Shown piece by piece: positions 21,700 to 30,299 of a DNA stretch of 64,000 nucleotides. The position numbers and the translations under genes are program-made. The DNA comes from Pseudarthrobacter psychrotolerans (GTDB lineage: Bacteria > Actinomycetota > Actinomycetes > Actinomycetales > Micrococcaceae), in contig NZ_CP047898.1 of NCBI RefSeq assembly GCF_009911795.1, positions 1,922,001 to 1,986,000 on the forward strand. The letters are read 5' to 3'. Below the pieces are notes generated by a model that searched no databases, was not told the DNA's origin, and saw only the letters and a program-made list of their open reading frames with translations. Positions within the stretch are counted from its first letter, which is position 1; every line of letters starts with the position of its first letter.

Positions 21700-21711
21700 G
21701 GCGAGTGCCAG
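21685..21711 (-). promoter_or_regulatory. CIRCE operator, distal copy
   Basis: TTAGCACTC-N9-GAGTGCCAG: one perfect half-site and one half-site with two mismatches. It overlaps the -35 box of the groESL promoter. Centre-to-centre distance to the proximal copy is 46 bases. Confidence 0.75.
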
Positions 21712-21735
21712 AATTATGTCTCCGGCGAACAGTCT

Positions 21736-22119
21736 TTACCGGCCGGTGAGGTCCTCGAGATCGACGTCCTCGTCGCCGTCGTCCCCTTCATCGACGGTGC
21801 CCCGCCGCAGGTACAGCACCACGGCGCCGCCCACGGCAGCCAGCAGCGAGACCACCAGCAGGATGATGCCGCCTACGCGCGCCCCGGCGTAGAGGCCGCG
21901 GATCTCCCTTGCCTCGTCCGTGGCGTCCTGGATGTCCTTGCCGCCCACGGAGTAGACAGTGGCGTTGAACGTGTCGAGGAAGAAGATGATCACGAGCAGC
22001 GCGACGCAGACCACGGCCACTGCGGATCCTGCAATCAGCGCGGGGCGGGCGAACTTCACCAGGTCCGGCTTACTTGCTTGGGGTAGTCCGGACGGCTGGG
22101 TGCCTGCGCTGTCTTCCAT
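21736..22119 (-). CDS. Small membrane protein of unknown function
   Basis: 127 residues. Two membrane helices: about residues 27-48 (ALIAGSAVAVVCVALLVIIFF) and 82-104 (GGIILLVVSLLAAVGGAVVLYL). The loop between them, about 30 residues with DIQDATDEAREIRGLYAGAR, should be outside if the N-terminus is inside. The tail is very acidic (GDDGDEDVDLEDL). I do not recognise a family. The ATG at 22119 is chosen because GAAGG precedes it and the upstream frame has no membrane-protein character. It is divergent from the methyltransferase. Confidence 0.75.
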   Translation of the reverse strand: MEDSAGTQPSGLPQASKPDLVKFARPALIAGSAVAVVCVALLVIIFFLDTFNATVYSVGGKDIQDATDEAREIRGLYAGARVGGIILLVVSLLAAVGGAVVLYLRRGTVDEGDDGDEDVDLEDLTGR

Positions 22120-22160
22120 GCCTTCAACCCTAGCGGGAACTGGCCGGGGACCACCTCCAC

Positions 22161-22166
22161 TAGGCT
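22161..22166 (+). promoter_or_regulatory. -10 box of the THUMP-like methyltransferase gene, leaderless
   Basis: TAGGCT, then TGAACGC (7 bases), then ATG. No SD. Confidence 0.5.
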
Positions 22167-22173
22167 TGAACGC

Positions 22174-23403
22174 ATGGCTCAAGCACCGCAGGACCAGATC
22201 GCCCCACTGCTCACGAGCGAAGGCTGGGAGCTGCTGGCCTCCCTGGGCCCGTACCGCGAGGACAAGGCCTTCGAGCTCAACGCGGCCCTCCGCAAGGCCG
22301 GGCACTCCCCCGCACTGGTCTCCGCCGTCCTCACCCAGTCCCGGCTGCGCACCAGGGCCGAGCTGAAGTTCGGGGAGTTCGCCCGGAGCATGCTCTTTAC
22401 CCAGGCGGGGCTGGAACAGGCCACGCGTCTCACAGTCGCGGCCAGGCATGCCGAGCGCTTTGCGCAGGCAGGCGTCCGCCATGTGGCCGACCTCGGGTGC
22501 GGCCTCGCCGCCGACTCCCTGGCTCTGGCGTCCATGGACATCACCGTCACGGCAGTGGAAATGGACGAGACCACGGCCGCCTGCGCCACGGTCAACCTGA
22601 TCCCCTTCCCCAACGCCACAGTGGTGCATTCGGACGCCACCACGGTTCCCCTGGACGGGGTCGACGGCGTCTGGCTGGATCCCGCCCGCCGGGTCACCTC
22701 CACCTCGGGTACCAAAAGGATCTGGGATCCTGAGGCCTTTTCGCCGCCGCTGTCCTTTGTGGAATCGCTTGCTGCCACCGGGCGCGCCGTGGGAGTCAAA
22801 ATGGGCCCCGGCATGCCGCACGAATCAGTGCCCGCCGGCTGCGAGGCGCAGTGGGTGTCGGTGGGCGGCGATGTCACCGAGGTGGCACTGTGGTTCAACT
22901 CCGTGCGCCGGCCCGGAGTCCGCCGGGCGGCGCTGCTGCTCGGTCCGCAGGGTGCCGCCGAGCTGACCAGCGCCGAAGACTTCGACGGCGGTCCGGCCGC
23001 GCCGGTGGGACCGGCGGCGGGCTACCTGTATGAGCCCGATGGTGCGGTGATCCGCGCCGGCCTGGTGGCCGACGTCGCGCTTCAACTGGGCGGTCACCTG
23101 CTGGACGAGCACATCGCGTACATCTGCGCCCCGGAACTCGTAGACACACCGTTCGCGCGGGCCTACAAGGTCCTGGAAGTGATGCCGTACAACGTCAAAG
23201 CCCTCAAGGCATGGGTGAAGTCGAACGGCATCACGGTGCTGGACATCAAAAAGCGCGGCACCTCGGTAACCCCGGAGGAACTGCGCAAGCAGCTGTTCGC
23301 CGGGAGCAAGAACGCCGGCAAGAAGGCCGGACAGAAAACAGCCACCCTGGTCCTGACCCGCATCGGGGAGGACCGGGTGGCCATCTCGGTGGAACCGGCC
23401 TGA
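22174..23403 (+). CDS. SAM-dependent methyltransferase with C-terminal THUMP-like domain
   Basis: 409 residues. The class I SAM-binding motif is DLGCGLAADSLALA (about residue 108), followed by the acidic AVEMDE. After the methyltransferase core, the last 100 residues (YKVLEVMPYNVKALKAWVK, DIKKRGTSVTPEELRKQL) form the THUMP-like domain (PF18096 type) common in Actinobacteria. Such proteins probably act on RNA, but the target is not known. It reads from a leaderless-type start and ends 27 bases before the convergent shikimate-dehydrogenase-like gene. Confidence 0.88.
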   Translation: MAQAPQDQIAPLLTSEGWELLASLGPYREDKAFELNAALRKAGHSPALVSAVLTQSRLRTRAELKFGEFARSMLFTQAGLEQATRLTVAARHAERFAQAGVRHVADLGCGLAADSLALASMDITVTAVEMDETTAACATVNLIPFPNATVVHSDATTVPLDGVDGVWLDPARRVTSTSGTKRIWDPEAFSPPLSFVESLAATGRAVGVKMGPGMPHESVPAGCEAQWVSVGGDVTEVALWFNSVRRPGVRRAALLLGPQGAAELTSAEDFDGGPAAPVGPAAGYLYEPDGAVIRAGLVADVALQLGGHLLDEHIAYICAPELVDTPFARAYKVLEVMPYNVKALKAWVKSNGITVLDIKKRGTSVTPEELRKQLFAGSKNAGKKAGQKTATLVLTRIGEDRVAISVEPA

Positions 23404-23430
23404 GTCAGCGAACCTTTCTGAGGCCGGGCC

Positions 23431-24249
23431 TTACCGGGCGCGCATAAAGTCCTCGGCGGCCCGGACCTGCTCGTCGGTGGGCCGGACGCCCGTGTAGAGC
23501 ACAAACTGCTCGAGCGCTTGGATGGTGGCCACCTCGGCGCCCGTGATCACCTGTTTCCCGGCGGCGCGGGCCGCCTTGATCAGTGGCGTCTCGGCCGGCA
23601 GCGCCACAACGTCGAACACCACTTTGGCTGCGGCGATCGCATCTTCCGGGAAGGACAGGGAGTCCACTTCCGGACCGCCCGCCATACCAATGGGTGTGAC
23701 GTTGATGATCAGGTCCGCCGTGCCGCCGTCGAGCGTTGCCTTCCACTGGAACCCGTACTGCTCAGCGAGCGCCCGGCCGGTATCTTCGTTCCGGGCGATG
23801 ACCGTGACGTCCGTGAAGCCGGCGTCGCGCAGGGCCGCGACGGTGGCCTTGGCCATGCCGCCGGCACCCTGGACCAGCACCGAGTAGTCCGTGGGCACGG
23901 CATTGCCGGCGAGGAGCTGCTCGATGGCGGTGTAGTCGGTGTTGTAAGCCAGTAGACGCCCGTCGGTATTCACGATGGTGTTGACCGAATCGATGGCTTT
24001 GGCGGAGGGATCCAGCTCATCCACGAGGGCCATCACGTCCTCCTTGTACGGCATGGACACCGCACAACCGCGGATGCCCAGGCCCCTGACGCCGGCGATC
24101 GCCTGGGCGAGGTCGGTGGGGGCAAAGGCCTTGTAGATCCAGTTCAGGCCCAGCTGCTCGTAGAGGTGGTTGTGGAACCGGGTCCCGTTGTTGCTGGGCC
24201 GGGCCGACAGCGAAATACACAAGGTCATGTCTTTATTCAGAATGGGCAC
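23431..24249 (-). CDS. Shikimate dehydrogenase-like protein
   Basis: 272 residues with both AroE domains: an N-terminal substrate domain with AVSMPYKEDVMALVDE (lysine of the catalytic pair) and NTIVNTDGRLLAYNTDYTA (aspartate), then a Rossmann domain with VQGAGGMAKATVAAL. The substrate loop differs from true AroE (usual NVTxPxK is here VSMPYK), and the start SLSARPSNNGTRFHN replaces the usual GxPxxHSxSPxxHN. It is closer to the AroE-like (SDH-L/HI0607) group than to the biosynthetic enzyme. No other aro gene is near. GTG start at 24249. Confidence 0.82.
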   Translation of the reverse strand: MPILNKDMTLCISLSARPSNNGTRFHNHLYEQLGLNWIYKAFAPTDLAQAIAGVRGLGIRGCAVSMPYKEDVMALVDELDPSAKAIDSVNTIVNTDGRLLAYNTDYTAIEQLLAGNAVPTDYSVLVQGAGGMAKATVAALRDAGFTDVTVIARNEDTGRALAEQYGFQWKATLDGGTADLIINVTPIGMAGGPEVDSLSFPEDAIAAAKVVFDVVALPAETPLIKAARAAGKQVITGAEVATIQALEQFVLYTGVRPTDEQVRAAEDFMRAR

Positions 24250-24299
24250 GTGTCCATTAAACCGCCGTTGACCGATTCGGCGATGTGTTGCGGGCCAAG

Positions 24300-26030
24300 T
24301 TACGGGCAGCCCGTTCCGGCCGGATAGCTTCCGACGGCGGCGGGCAGCTTCCCCGGGGCAGTTGCCTTGCCTGCCAGCACGGCAACCAGGGCGTCAAAGG
24401 CACCCGGCGTCCGGCCGTACAGAGCGATTTTCACCGGCGCGCTGGAATCCTGCAGCGGCCAGGGCGCATCCAGTGCGACGGCGACATCACCGCCCACCGG
24501 CCGCCCGGCGTAGCCGATGAGGCTGACCAGTGGGCCCGCCCCGGTGCCGAGCCCGGCCTTCGCTGCGGCCGCCTCGAACCGTGCCCTGTCCTGCGGTGAT
24601 CCGCCGGCAATCCGGAGGCTTCCCTGGATGATTGGCGCGCCGCAGTGGCCGGACAGCACAGTGACTGCGGCCGCGGAAACCCGCGCCGAGATGTCAGCGC
24701 CGCTGCCGGGGGCGGTTCCCGCGGGCGCAGCTCCCGGCGGCGGGGCGACGCGGCCGCGCCAGGTCAGCATGGTGGCCACCCGGTTGGCCGCTTCGTCCAG
24801 GCGTGCCGCGGGCAGGGTTCCGGCGGCCACGGCACTCACGATGGCTGCGTGGGCGTGCCCCACGTCCGTGGGCATCAGGAGCAGGTCCGCGCCCGCGGCG
24901 AGCGCCGCCGTTGCTGCGGAGCCGCCCGGGTATTGCTTCTGGACGGCACCCATGTTGAGGGCATCGGTCACGGCCACCCCTTTGAAGCCCATGCCGCGCA
25001 GCGCAGCATAGGTGGGGCCGGACAACGACGCCGGGACGCCGGGTTCGAGGGCCGGTACGGCGATGTGCCCGGTCATGACCATGGGCACACCGGCGGCGAT
25101 GGCTGCCCGGAACGGCTTCCAGTCCCGGGCCTCGAGCTCCGCGATGCCTGCCGGCTGCACCGGGAGGTCCTGGTGCGAGTCAACGGTGACGGAGCCATGG
25201 CCCGGGAAATGTTTCAGGGCGGGCAGGACGCCGGCCTCCTGCATCCCCTGGGAGAACGCCACGGCATGCGCTCCGGCTGCGTCCGGGTTGCCGGACATGG
25301 ACCGGGCACCGATGGTCGGATCAGCGGGGCCGATGGTTACGTCAGCAACGGGCGCGAAGTCCACGGTGAAGCCCAGCGACGCGATCTCCGCCGCCAGGCC
25401 CCGGCCTGAGTCCTTGGTGAGCGGCACATTGCCGGCAGCTCCGTAGCTCAGGGCCGTTGGCCATTCGGTCAGGGGCGCCCCGAGCCGCGCCACGATCCCG
25501 CCCTCCTGGTCCACGCCGATGAGCCCGGGCCAGGGCCTGCCATCCGCCTTGGTGGCCTGGGCCAGCCGGGCGTTGACCGCCGCCATGGCAGCCGGATCCG
25601 CTTGACCGCGGGCGTCGAGCGGGACGTTGTCGCCCATGATGATGGACCCGGCCAGATGGAGGCGTTCAATAGTTTCGGTCTGGGCTTCGGCGTCGGTACC
25701 GGCGTACACCGGCATCAGCACCTGACCGGCTTTCTCCTGGACCGACATCGCCGCCACGGCGGCTGCGGCAGCATCCTGGTCCCGCTGTTCGGGGCCCCAG
25801 CCCAGCGGCCGCAGCCCAGGGTCAGGTGAGGGAGGAGCGGACGGAGGTGCCGTCGTCGGACGCTCTGATTCCGGCGTTGAGGCTGGCACCGGGGCGGAGG
25901 TCTCCGGGGCAGTGGTCTCCGGGGCGGTGGCGGGAACCGCCGTGCAAGCAGTCATGGCGGCTACGGCGGCGGCCGCAAAAAAGAGGGTGGTTTTGTGAAA
26001 ACTGTCACGGGTCAACAGGAACAAGGCCAT
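24300..26030 (-). CDS. Glycoside hydrolase family 3 lipoprotein, beta-N-acetylhexosaminidase-like
   Basis: About 576 residues. A signal sequence ends in a lipobox-like AMTAC (Cys about residue 29), followed by a Thr/Pro/Glu-rich linker and the GH3 barrel. Conserved pieces: GVDQEGGIVARL, KHFPGHGSV (NagZ-type His/acid motif), and the nucleophile Asp in GVAVTDALNMGAV. It would release N-acetylglucosamine from wall fragments outside the cell. A C-terminal domain of about 170 residues after the barrel is less conserved. The ATG at 26030 has TACCAT 7 bases upstream. Divergent from the YbdK-type gene. Confidence 0.88.
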   Translation of the reverse strand: MALFLLTRDSFHKTTLFFAAAAVAAMTACTAVPATAPETTAPETSAPVPASTPESERPTTAPPSAPPSPDPGLRPLGWGPEQRDQDAAAAAVAAMSVQEKAGQVLMPVYAGTDAEAQTETIERLHLAGSIIMGDNVPLDARGQADPAAMAAVNARLAQATKADGRPWPGLIGVDQEGGIVARLGAPLTEWPTALSYGAAGNVPLTKDSGRGLAAEIASLGFTVDFAPVADVTIGPADPTIGARSMSGNPDAAGAHAVAFSQGMQEAGVLPALKHFPGHGSVTVDSHQDLPVQPAGIAELEARDWKPFRAAIAAGVPMVMTGHIAVPALEPGVPASLSGPTYAALRGMGFKGVAVTDALNMGAVQKQYPGGSAATAALAAGADLLLMPTDVGHAHAAIVSAVAAGTLPAARLDEAANRVATMLTWRGRVAPPPGAAPAGTAPGSGADISARVSAAAVTVLSGHCGAPIIQGSLRIAGGSPQDRARFEAAAAKAGLGTGAGPLVSLIGYAGRPVGGDVAVALDAPWPLQDSSAPVKIALYGRTPGAFDALVAVLAGKATAPGKLPAAVGSYPAGTGCP

Positions 26031-26037
26031 CAAGACG

Positions 26038-26043
26038 ATGGTA
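26038..26043 (-). promoter_or_regulatory. -10 box of the GH3 lipoprotein gene, leaderless
   Basis: TACCAT, then CGTCTTG (7 bases), then ATG at 26030. Back to back with the TAGACT box (26053-26058 region) that probably drives the plus-strand gene, which has its own SD. Confidence 0.4.
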
Positions 26044-26104
26044 CCCCTGCATTAGACTTGAACGCGGCGCGTGCCCAGGGATATCCGAACAGTTAGGGGA
26101 ACGC

Positions 26105-27256
26105 ATGAAGATTGATTTCGCTTCATCGAAGCAATCAACTCTTGGTGTGGAATGGGAGCTGGCCCTGGTGGACGGCCAGACCGGCGAACTGGCATCCGTG
26201 GCCAACGAAGTGCTCAGCGGCGTGGTTGCCAAGCACCCCGAACTCAACGAAGACGACGAACACCCGCACATCAAGCAGGAACTCCTGCTCAACACCGTGG
26301 AGCTCGTCACCGGCATCTGCGAGACTGCCGCCGAAGCCAAGGAAGACCTCAGCCGGTCGCTGGCCGCCGTCCGCGAAATCACCGACCCCATGGGCGTGGA
26401 GGTTTTCTGCGCCGGCAGCCACCCGTTCAGCCCGCCCCAGCTGCAGCCCGTGACGGACAAGGCCCGGTATGCCAAGCTGATCGACCGCACCCAGTGGTGG
26501 GGCCGGCAGATGGTCATCTACGGCGTGCACGTCCATGTGGGCCTGGACCGGCGCGAAAAGGCACTTCCCGTGCTGGATGGGCTGGTCAACTACTTCCCGC
26601 ACTTCCAGGCACTCTCGGCGTCGAGCCCGTTCTGGGGCGGCGAGGATACCGGTTACGCGTCGCACCGCGCCCTGATGTTCCAGCAGTTGCCGACGGCGGG
26701 CCTGCCCTTCCAGTTCACGTCCTGGTCAGAGTACGAATCCTACGTCCAGGACATGTTCACCACCGGCGTGATCGACACCCTGTCCGAAATCCGCTGGGAC
26801 ATCCGGCCCGTTCCCAACCTCGGCACCATCGAAATGCGCATCTGCGACGGCCTGGCCACTCTCGAAGAAGTGGGCGCGATTGCGGCCCTCACCCAGTGCC
26901 TGGTGGATGAATTCTCCACCACCCTGGACAACGGCGGCACCATCCCCACCATGCCGCCGTGGCACATCCAGGAGAACAAGTGGCGTGCCGCCCGCTACGG
27001 CATGGAGGCCATCATCATCCTCGACGCCGCCGGCAACGAGCGGCTGGTCACCGACCACCTGCTGGAGACGTTGAACCGGCTGGAACCGGTGGCCGCGAAG
27101 CTTGGCTGCCCCGACGAACTGGCCGACGTCGAAAAGATCATCCGCCGCGGCGCCGGGTACCAGCGGCAGCGCCGCGTCGCCGCCGAACACGGCGGCGACC
27201 TGCAGGCCGTGGTGCTGGACCTGGTGAAGCAGATGCGGAACGGCCCGACGGGCTAG
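26105..27256 (+). CDS. YbdK-type carboxylate-amine ligase (GCS2 family)
   Basis: 383 residues. The family signature STLGVEWELALVD is at the N-terminus; VTGICE, HPFSPP, WWGRQMVIYGVHVHVGLD and FRLPNLGTIEMRICDG-like RPVPNLGTIEMRICDG follow in the usual order. These enzymes form gamma-glutamyl-type bonds with weak glutamate-cysteine ligase activity in E. coli; the true substrate is uncertain, and this organism makes mycothiol, not glutathione. AGGGGA lies 5 bases before the ATG. A TAGACT -10 box about 45 bases upstream gives a short leader. Confidence 0.87.
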   Translation: MKIDFASSKQSTLGVEWELALVDGQTGELASVANEVLSGVVAKHPELNEDDEHPHIKQELLLNTVELVTGICETAAEAKEDLSRSLAAVREITDPMGVEVFCAGSHPFSPPQLQPVTDKARYAKLIDRTQWWGRQMVIYGVHVHVGLDRREKALPVLDGLVNYFPHFQALSASSPFWGGEDTGYASHRALMFQQLPTAGLPFQFTSWSEYESYVQDMFTTGVIDTLSEIRWDIRPVPNLGTIEMRICDGLATLEEVGAIAALTQCLVDEFSTTLDNGGTIPTMPPWHIQENKWRAARYGMEAIIILDAAGNERLVTDHLLETLNRLEPVAAKLGCPDELADVEKIIRRGAGYQRQRRVAAEHGGDLQAVVLDLVKQMRNGPTG

Positions 27257-27277
27257 CTCCCTGTCTCCCCTCCCCCG

Positions 27278-27337
27278 TTGCTCTATCAGTTTTGGTCCCT
27301 AAACCGGGGGTTTTAGGGACCAAACGTGATAGGGCAA
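27278..27337. repeat. 60-base palindromic intergenic repeat, copy 1
   Basis: Arms of 26 bases starting TTGCTCTATCAG and ending GTGATAGGGCAA, 23 of 26 positions complementary, loop of 8. It lies between two convergent genes (YbdK-type ligase and tsaD) and may work as a bidirectional terminator. Related to the copies at 37896 and 38935. Confidence 0.85.
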
Positions 27338-27356
27338 GTTGGATCAAAGCGGGGAG

Positions 27357-28469
27357 TCAGGCGGGGAGTGAGACCGCGGTGACCGGCATCGAGGAGTCCG
27401 GGGCGAAGCGGATGCCGCTGGGCCCTATCCCTGCCATCACCAACTGGGCGCCGAGGGCTGCCACCATGGCGCCGTTGTCCGTACACAGGTCCAGCGGCGG
27501 CACGTGGAGTTTGATTCCGGCTGACGCGCAGCGCTGCCCGGTGAGTTCCCGCAGCCTGGAGTTGGCCGCCACTCCCCCGCCCAAAAGAACGTCTTTGATG
27601 CCGTGCTCGCGGCAGGCCAGGACTGCCTTGGATGTGATCACGTCCACCACGGCTTCCTGGAAGGCTGCGGCGATGTCGGCCACGGGCACGTCCTCGCCGC
27701 GGGCCTCGAACCGCTCGACGCACCGCGCCACCGCTGTCTTCAGGCCGCTGAAGGACCAGTCGTAGCGGTGTTTTCCAGGCTCCTCGGCAGTGCCCATGTA
27801 CTTGGGCTGGCTGAGGCCGCGCGGGAACCGGATGGCTTTGGGATTGCCGGTGCGGGCCAGCTTGTCGATGGCCGGGCCGCCCGGGTAGCCAAGGCCCAGT
27901 ATGCGGGCCACTTTGTCGTAGGCTTCGCCGGCGGCGTCGTCGATGGTGGAGCCGAGGAGCTGGACATCGCTGGTGATGCTGTTGATTTTCAGGATCTCAG
28001 TATGCCCGCCGGAGACCAGCAACGCGCCGAGGTTCTCCGGGAGGCGCCCGGCGAGGCCGAGCCCGGCGGCAGCACCGCCGTCGGGGTTTCCGTCCAGCAG
28101 TCCGACACCGACATGCGCCACGAGGTGGTTGATGGCATACAGCGGCTTTCCGGTGGCAACGGCCAGCGCCTTCGCGGCGCAGACCCCCACCATCAGCGCG
28201 CCCGCGAGCCCCGGGCCGGAGGTGACGGCGATGGCGTCCACATCCGCCAGCGTCACGTTAGCGTCTGCCAGGGCCTGCCGCAGGGTGGGCACAAAGGCAT
28301 CAAGGTGTGCGCGGGAGGCGATTTCGGGGATCACGCCGCCGAAGCGGACGTGCTCGTCCATCGAGGAGGACACCGTGTTGGTGAGCAGCGTGGTGCCGCG
28401 GACGATGCCGACGCCGGTTTCGTCGCAGGAGGATTCGATGCCCAGCACCAGGGGCTGCGATCGGTTCAT
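27357..28469 (-). CDS. tsaD: tRNA t6A37 threonylcarbamoyltransferase subunit TsaD
   Basis: Transfers the threonylcarbamoyl group to A37 of ANN-decoding tRNAs. 370 residues, ASKHA fold. It starts with [15 protein letters not shown] and has the metal site [11 protein letters not shown], then VSGGHTEI and [11 protein letters not shown]. Last gene of alr-tsaE-tsaB-rimI-tsaD, each overlapping the next by 1-4 bases; tsaD overlaps rimI by 4. tsaC is not in the window. Confidence 0.97.
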   Translation of the reverse strand: MNRSQPLVLGIESSCDETGVGIVRGTTLLTNTVSSSMDEHVRFGGVIPEIASRAHLDAFVPTLRQALADANVTLADVDAIAVTSGPGLAGALMVGVCAAKALAVATGKPLYAINHLVAHVGVGLLDGNPDGGAAAGLGLAGRLPENLGALLVSGGHTEILKINSITSDVQLLGSTIDDAAGEAYDKVARILGLGYPGGPAIDKLARTGNPKAIRFPRGLSQPKYMGTAEEPGKHRYDWSFSGLKTAVARCVERFEARGEDVPVADIAAAFQEAVVDVITSKAVLACREHGIKDVLLGGGVAANSRLRELTGQRCASAGIKLHVPPLDLCTDNGAMVAALGAQLVMAGIGPSGIRFAPDSSMPVTAVSLPA

Positions 28470-29008
28470 GCCTGGCCTGCTTCTGTGGTGGGATGGGGGG
28501 CTGGCGCGTGGGCTGGCGCGCCGTCGTCTAGTGCGCCTTCGGGGCCCAGCTGGAGCCGCATGATCAGGGCGTCAACCCCGTCGCGGTAGTACCCGCGGCG
28601 GACGTGGATCTGCTCGAAGCCGAACCGCACGTACAGCTGCTGCGCCCGGGGATTGTCCGCGCGGACCTCCAGGAGAACGTCCGCGGCCCCACGGAGCCGG
28701 GCTTCCTCAATCAGCCGGGTCAGAAGCGTTGAGCCGATCCCCCTGCCTTCGAATTCAGGCACGACTGCGATGGTCTGGACATCCGCGATGGGCTCGATAC
28801 ACATCAGGCCGGCGTAGCCCACAATGTCCCCGCCGCGTTCCGCCACAAGGTACCGGCGCGTTTCGTGCTGGGAAAGTTCGGACAGGAACATGTGCAGCGG
28901 CCAAGCATCCGCCGGGAACAGCCGCTGTTCGAGGGCATCCACGGCGGGCACGTCCTCCAGGGTCATGTCCCGGAAGACCACTCCGTCACTGCTGGTGGGC
29001 ATGCTCAC
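28466..29008 (-). CDS. rimI: Ribosomal-protein-alanine N-acetyltransferase RimI
   Basis: 180 residues of the GNAT fold. [14 protein letters not shown] is the acetyl-CoA loop and [19 protein letters not shown] the classical RimI motif B. Acetylates the N-terminus of ribosomal protein S18 in E. coli; in Actinobacteria it may have broader targets. The C-terminal tail of about 20 residues (rich in Ala/His/Pro) is extra. It sits between tsaB and tsaD as in many bacteria. Confidence 0.93.
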   Translation of the reverse strand: MSMPTSSDGVVFRDMTLEDVPAVDALEQRLFPADAWPLHMFLSELSQHETRRYLVAERGGDIVGYAGLMCIEPIADVQTIAVVPEFEGRGIGSTLLTRLIEEARLRGAADVLLEVRADNPRAQQLYVRFGFEQIHVRRGYYRDGVDALIMRLQLGPEGALDDGAPAHAPAPHPTTEAGQA

Positions 29009-29676
29009 AGGGCCCGCTTCCGTGGGCCGGGGACCTGGGCGTCGGATTCCCGGAGGTACAGGGGTGTGGAGTCGAGCAGCTGCCCGCCGGCTGCGAGCCG
29101 GGCCAAGGCGAACTGTCCGAGGTAGAGGGCGTCGGGCTGCTCGTTGCTGAAGCCGGGGTCTGCGCGCAGCACGTCACTGTAGAGTCCGGCGCCGGCGCCG
29201 TAGGCCGGGAGGTCCGGCAGGTCGGCGGCGAAGCTGACGTGCGGGCCGTCCTCGAGCTGCGGCAATTGGCCGTCGGCGAGGCTGTACCGTGCCCAGTAGA
29301 CCTCTTTGCGCCGGGCGTCCGTGACCACCAGGAAGTCGGCCGCGGCGTCGGTGGATTCCGCGACTTCCAGCGCCACGGCGTCCAGGCTCATCAGCCCGTA
29401 CAGCGGTTTGTCCCAGACGAAGGCGAGCGTCCGGGCGGTTGCGATCCCCGAGCGGAGGCCGGTAAACGGGCCAGGGCCCACGCCCGTCACGATGGCGTCG
29501 ATGTCCCGGCCGGTGACTCCGGCAGAGGCAAGCAGGTCCTCGATGCCCGGGGCCAGTACTTCGGCATGGCTGCGGGTGTCCTCGGTGGAGAAGCTGGCCA
29601 CCACGCCTTCGAGGGCGTCGTCCGAGACCAGGGCCGCGCTGGCCACGGCGGAGGTGTCGATGGCGAGAATGAGCAT
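29005..29676 (-). CDS. tsaB: t6A37 complex subunit TsaB
   Basis: 223 residues, ASKHA fold but without a working ATP site. It begins MLILAIDTSAVASAALV and has VTGVGPGPFTGLRSGIATAR, the hallmark of TsaB. It is the scaffold that binds TsaD and TsaE. The ATG overlaps the tsaE stop by one base (TGATG). Confidence 0.95.
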   Translation of the reverse strand: MLILAIDTSAVASAALVSDDALEGVVASFSTEDTRSHAEVLAPGIEDLLASAGVTGRDIDAIVTGVGPGPFTGLRSGIATARTLAFVWDKPLYGLMSLDAVALEVAESTDAAADFLVVTDARRKEVYWARYSLADGQLPQLEDGPHVSFAADLPDLPAYGAGAGLYSDVLRADPGFSNEQPDALYLGQFALARLAAGGQLLDSTPLYLRESDAQVPGPRKRAL

Positions 29677-30299
29677 CAGGGTGTCCCTTCGATGGCGCCG
29701 CCCAGGGCAGGCTTGGTGCTCCAGCGGGGACCGAACCCGCGCAGCACGATGGTGCGGGGTTCGTCGAGGTCCTCGGTGTCAAAGTCCAGGATTTCGGTGT
29801 GGGCGAGGTTGGGTTCCCGTGCCACCGCGTCCGGCGCTCCGTCCAGCCCGATCGGCTCCAGCCCGATCGCGCGGTGCAGGTCGACCTCCAGCCGGCTCTC
29901 GCTCAGGTGCTCCACCCGGCCGCGTCCCCACTCCACCACGGTCACGGACGAGTCCAGCGTGTTTTCCAGGTCAATGTCGTCAATTTCCGACGCCGATCCC
30001 AGCCGGTACGCGTCCACGTGCACCAGATCCGGGCCACCGGGCCGCGGGCCGTCGGGCATGTTGGGATGGATGCGCACCAGAACAAAGGTGGGCGAGATGA
30101 TGCCCGCGCGCACGCCCAGGCCTTCGCCGAGGCCCTGCGTGAAGGTGGTTTTTCCGGCACCCAGCTCGCCGGTCAGCACCAGCAGGTCCCCCGCCAGCAG
30201 CTCCGCCCCCAAACCGGCAGCGAGCGCGTGAGTCTGGTCCGCCGTCGTGACCCTCAGCGTCTCTTCCCAGTGGGGCATCTCTGCCGGAGACATACTCAC
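29676..30299 (-). CDS. tsaE: t6A37 complex ATPase TsaE
   Basis: 207 residues, longer than the 150-residue E. coli protein because of a C-terminal extension. The Walker A motif is LTGELGAGKTTFTQG (residues 42-55), and VHVDAYRLG follows, as usual for TsaE. ATP hydrolysis here resets the TsaBD complex. It overlaps the alr stop by four bases. Confidence 0.95.
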   Translation of the reverse strand: MSMSPAEMPHWEETLRVTTADQTHALAAGLGAELLAGDLLVLTGELGAGKTTFTQGLGEGLGVRAGIISPTFVLVRIHPNMPDGPRPGGPDLVHVDAYRLGSASEIDDIDLENTLDSSVTVVEWGRGRVEHLSESRLEVDLHRAIGLEPIGLDGAPDAVAREPNLAHTEILDFDTEDLDEPRTIVLRGFGPRWSTKPALGGAIEGTP

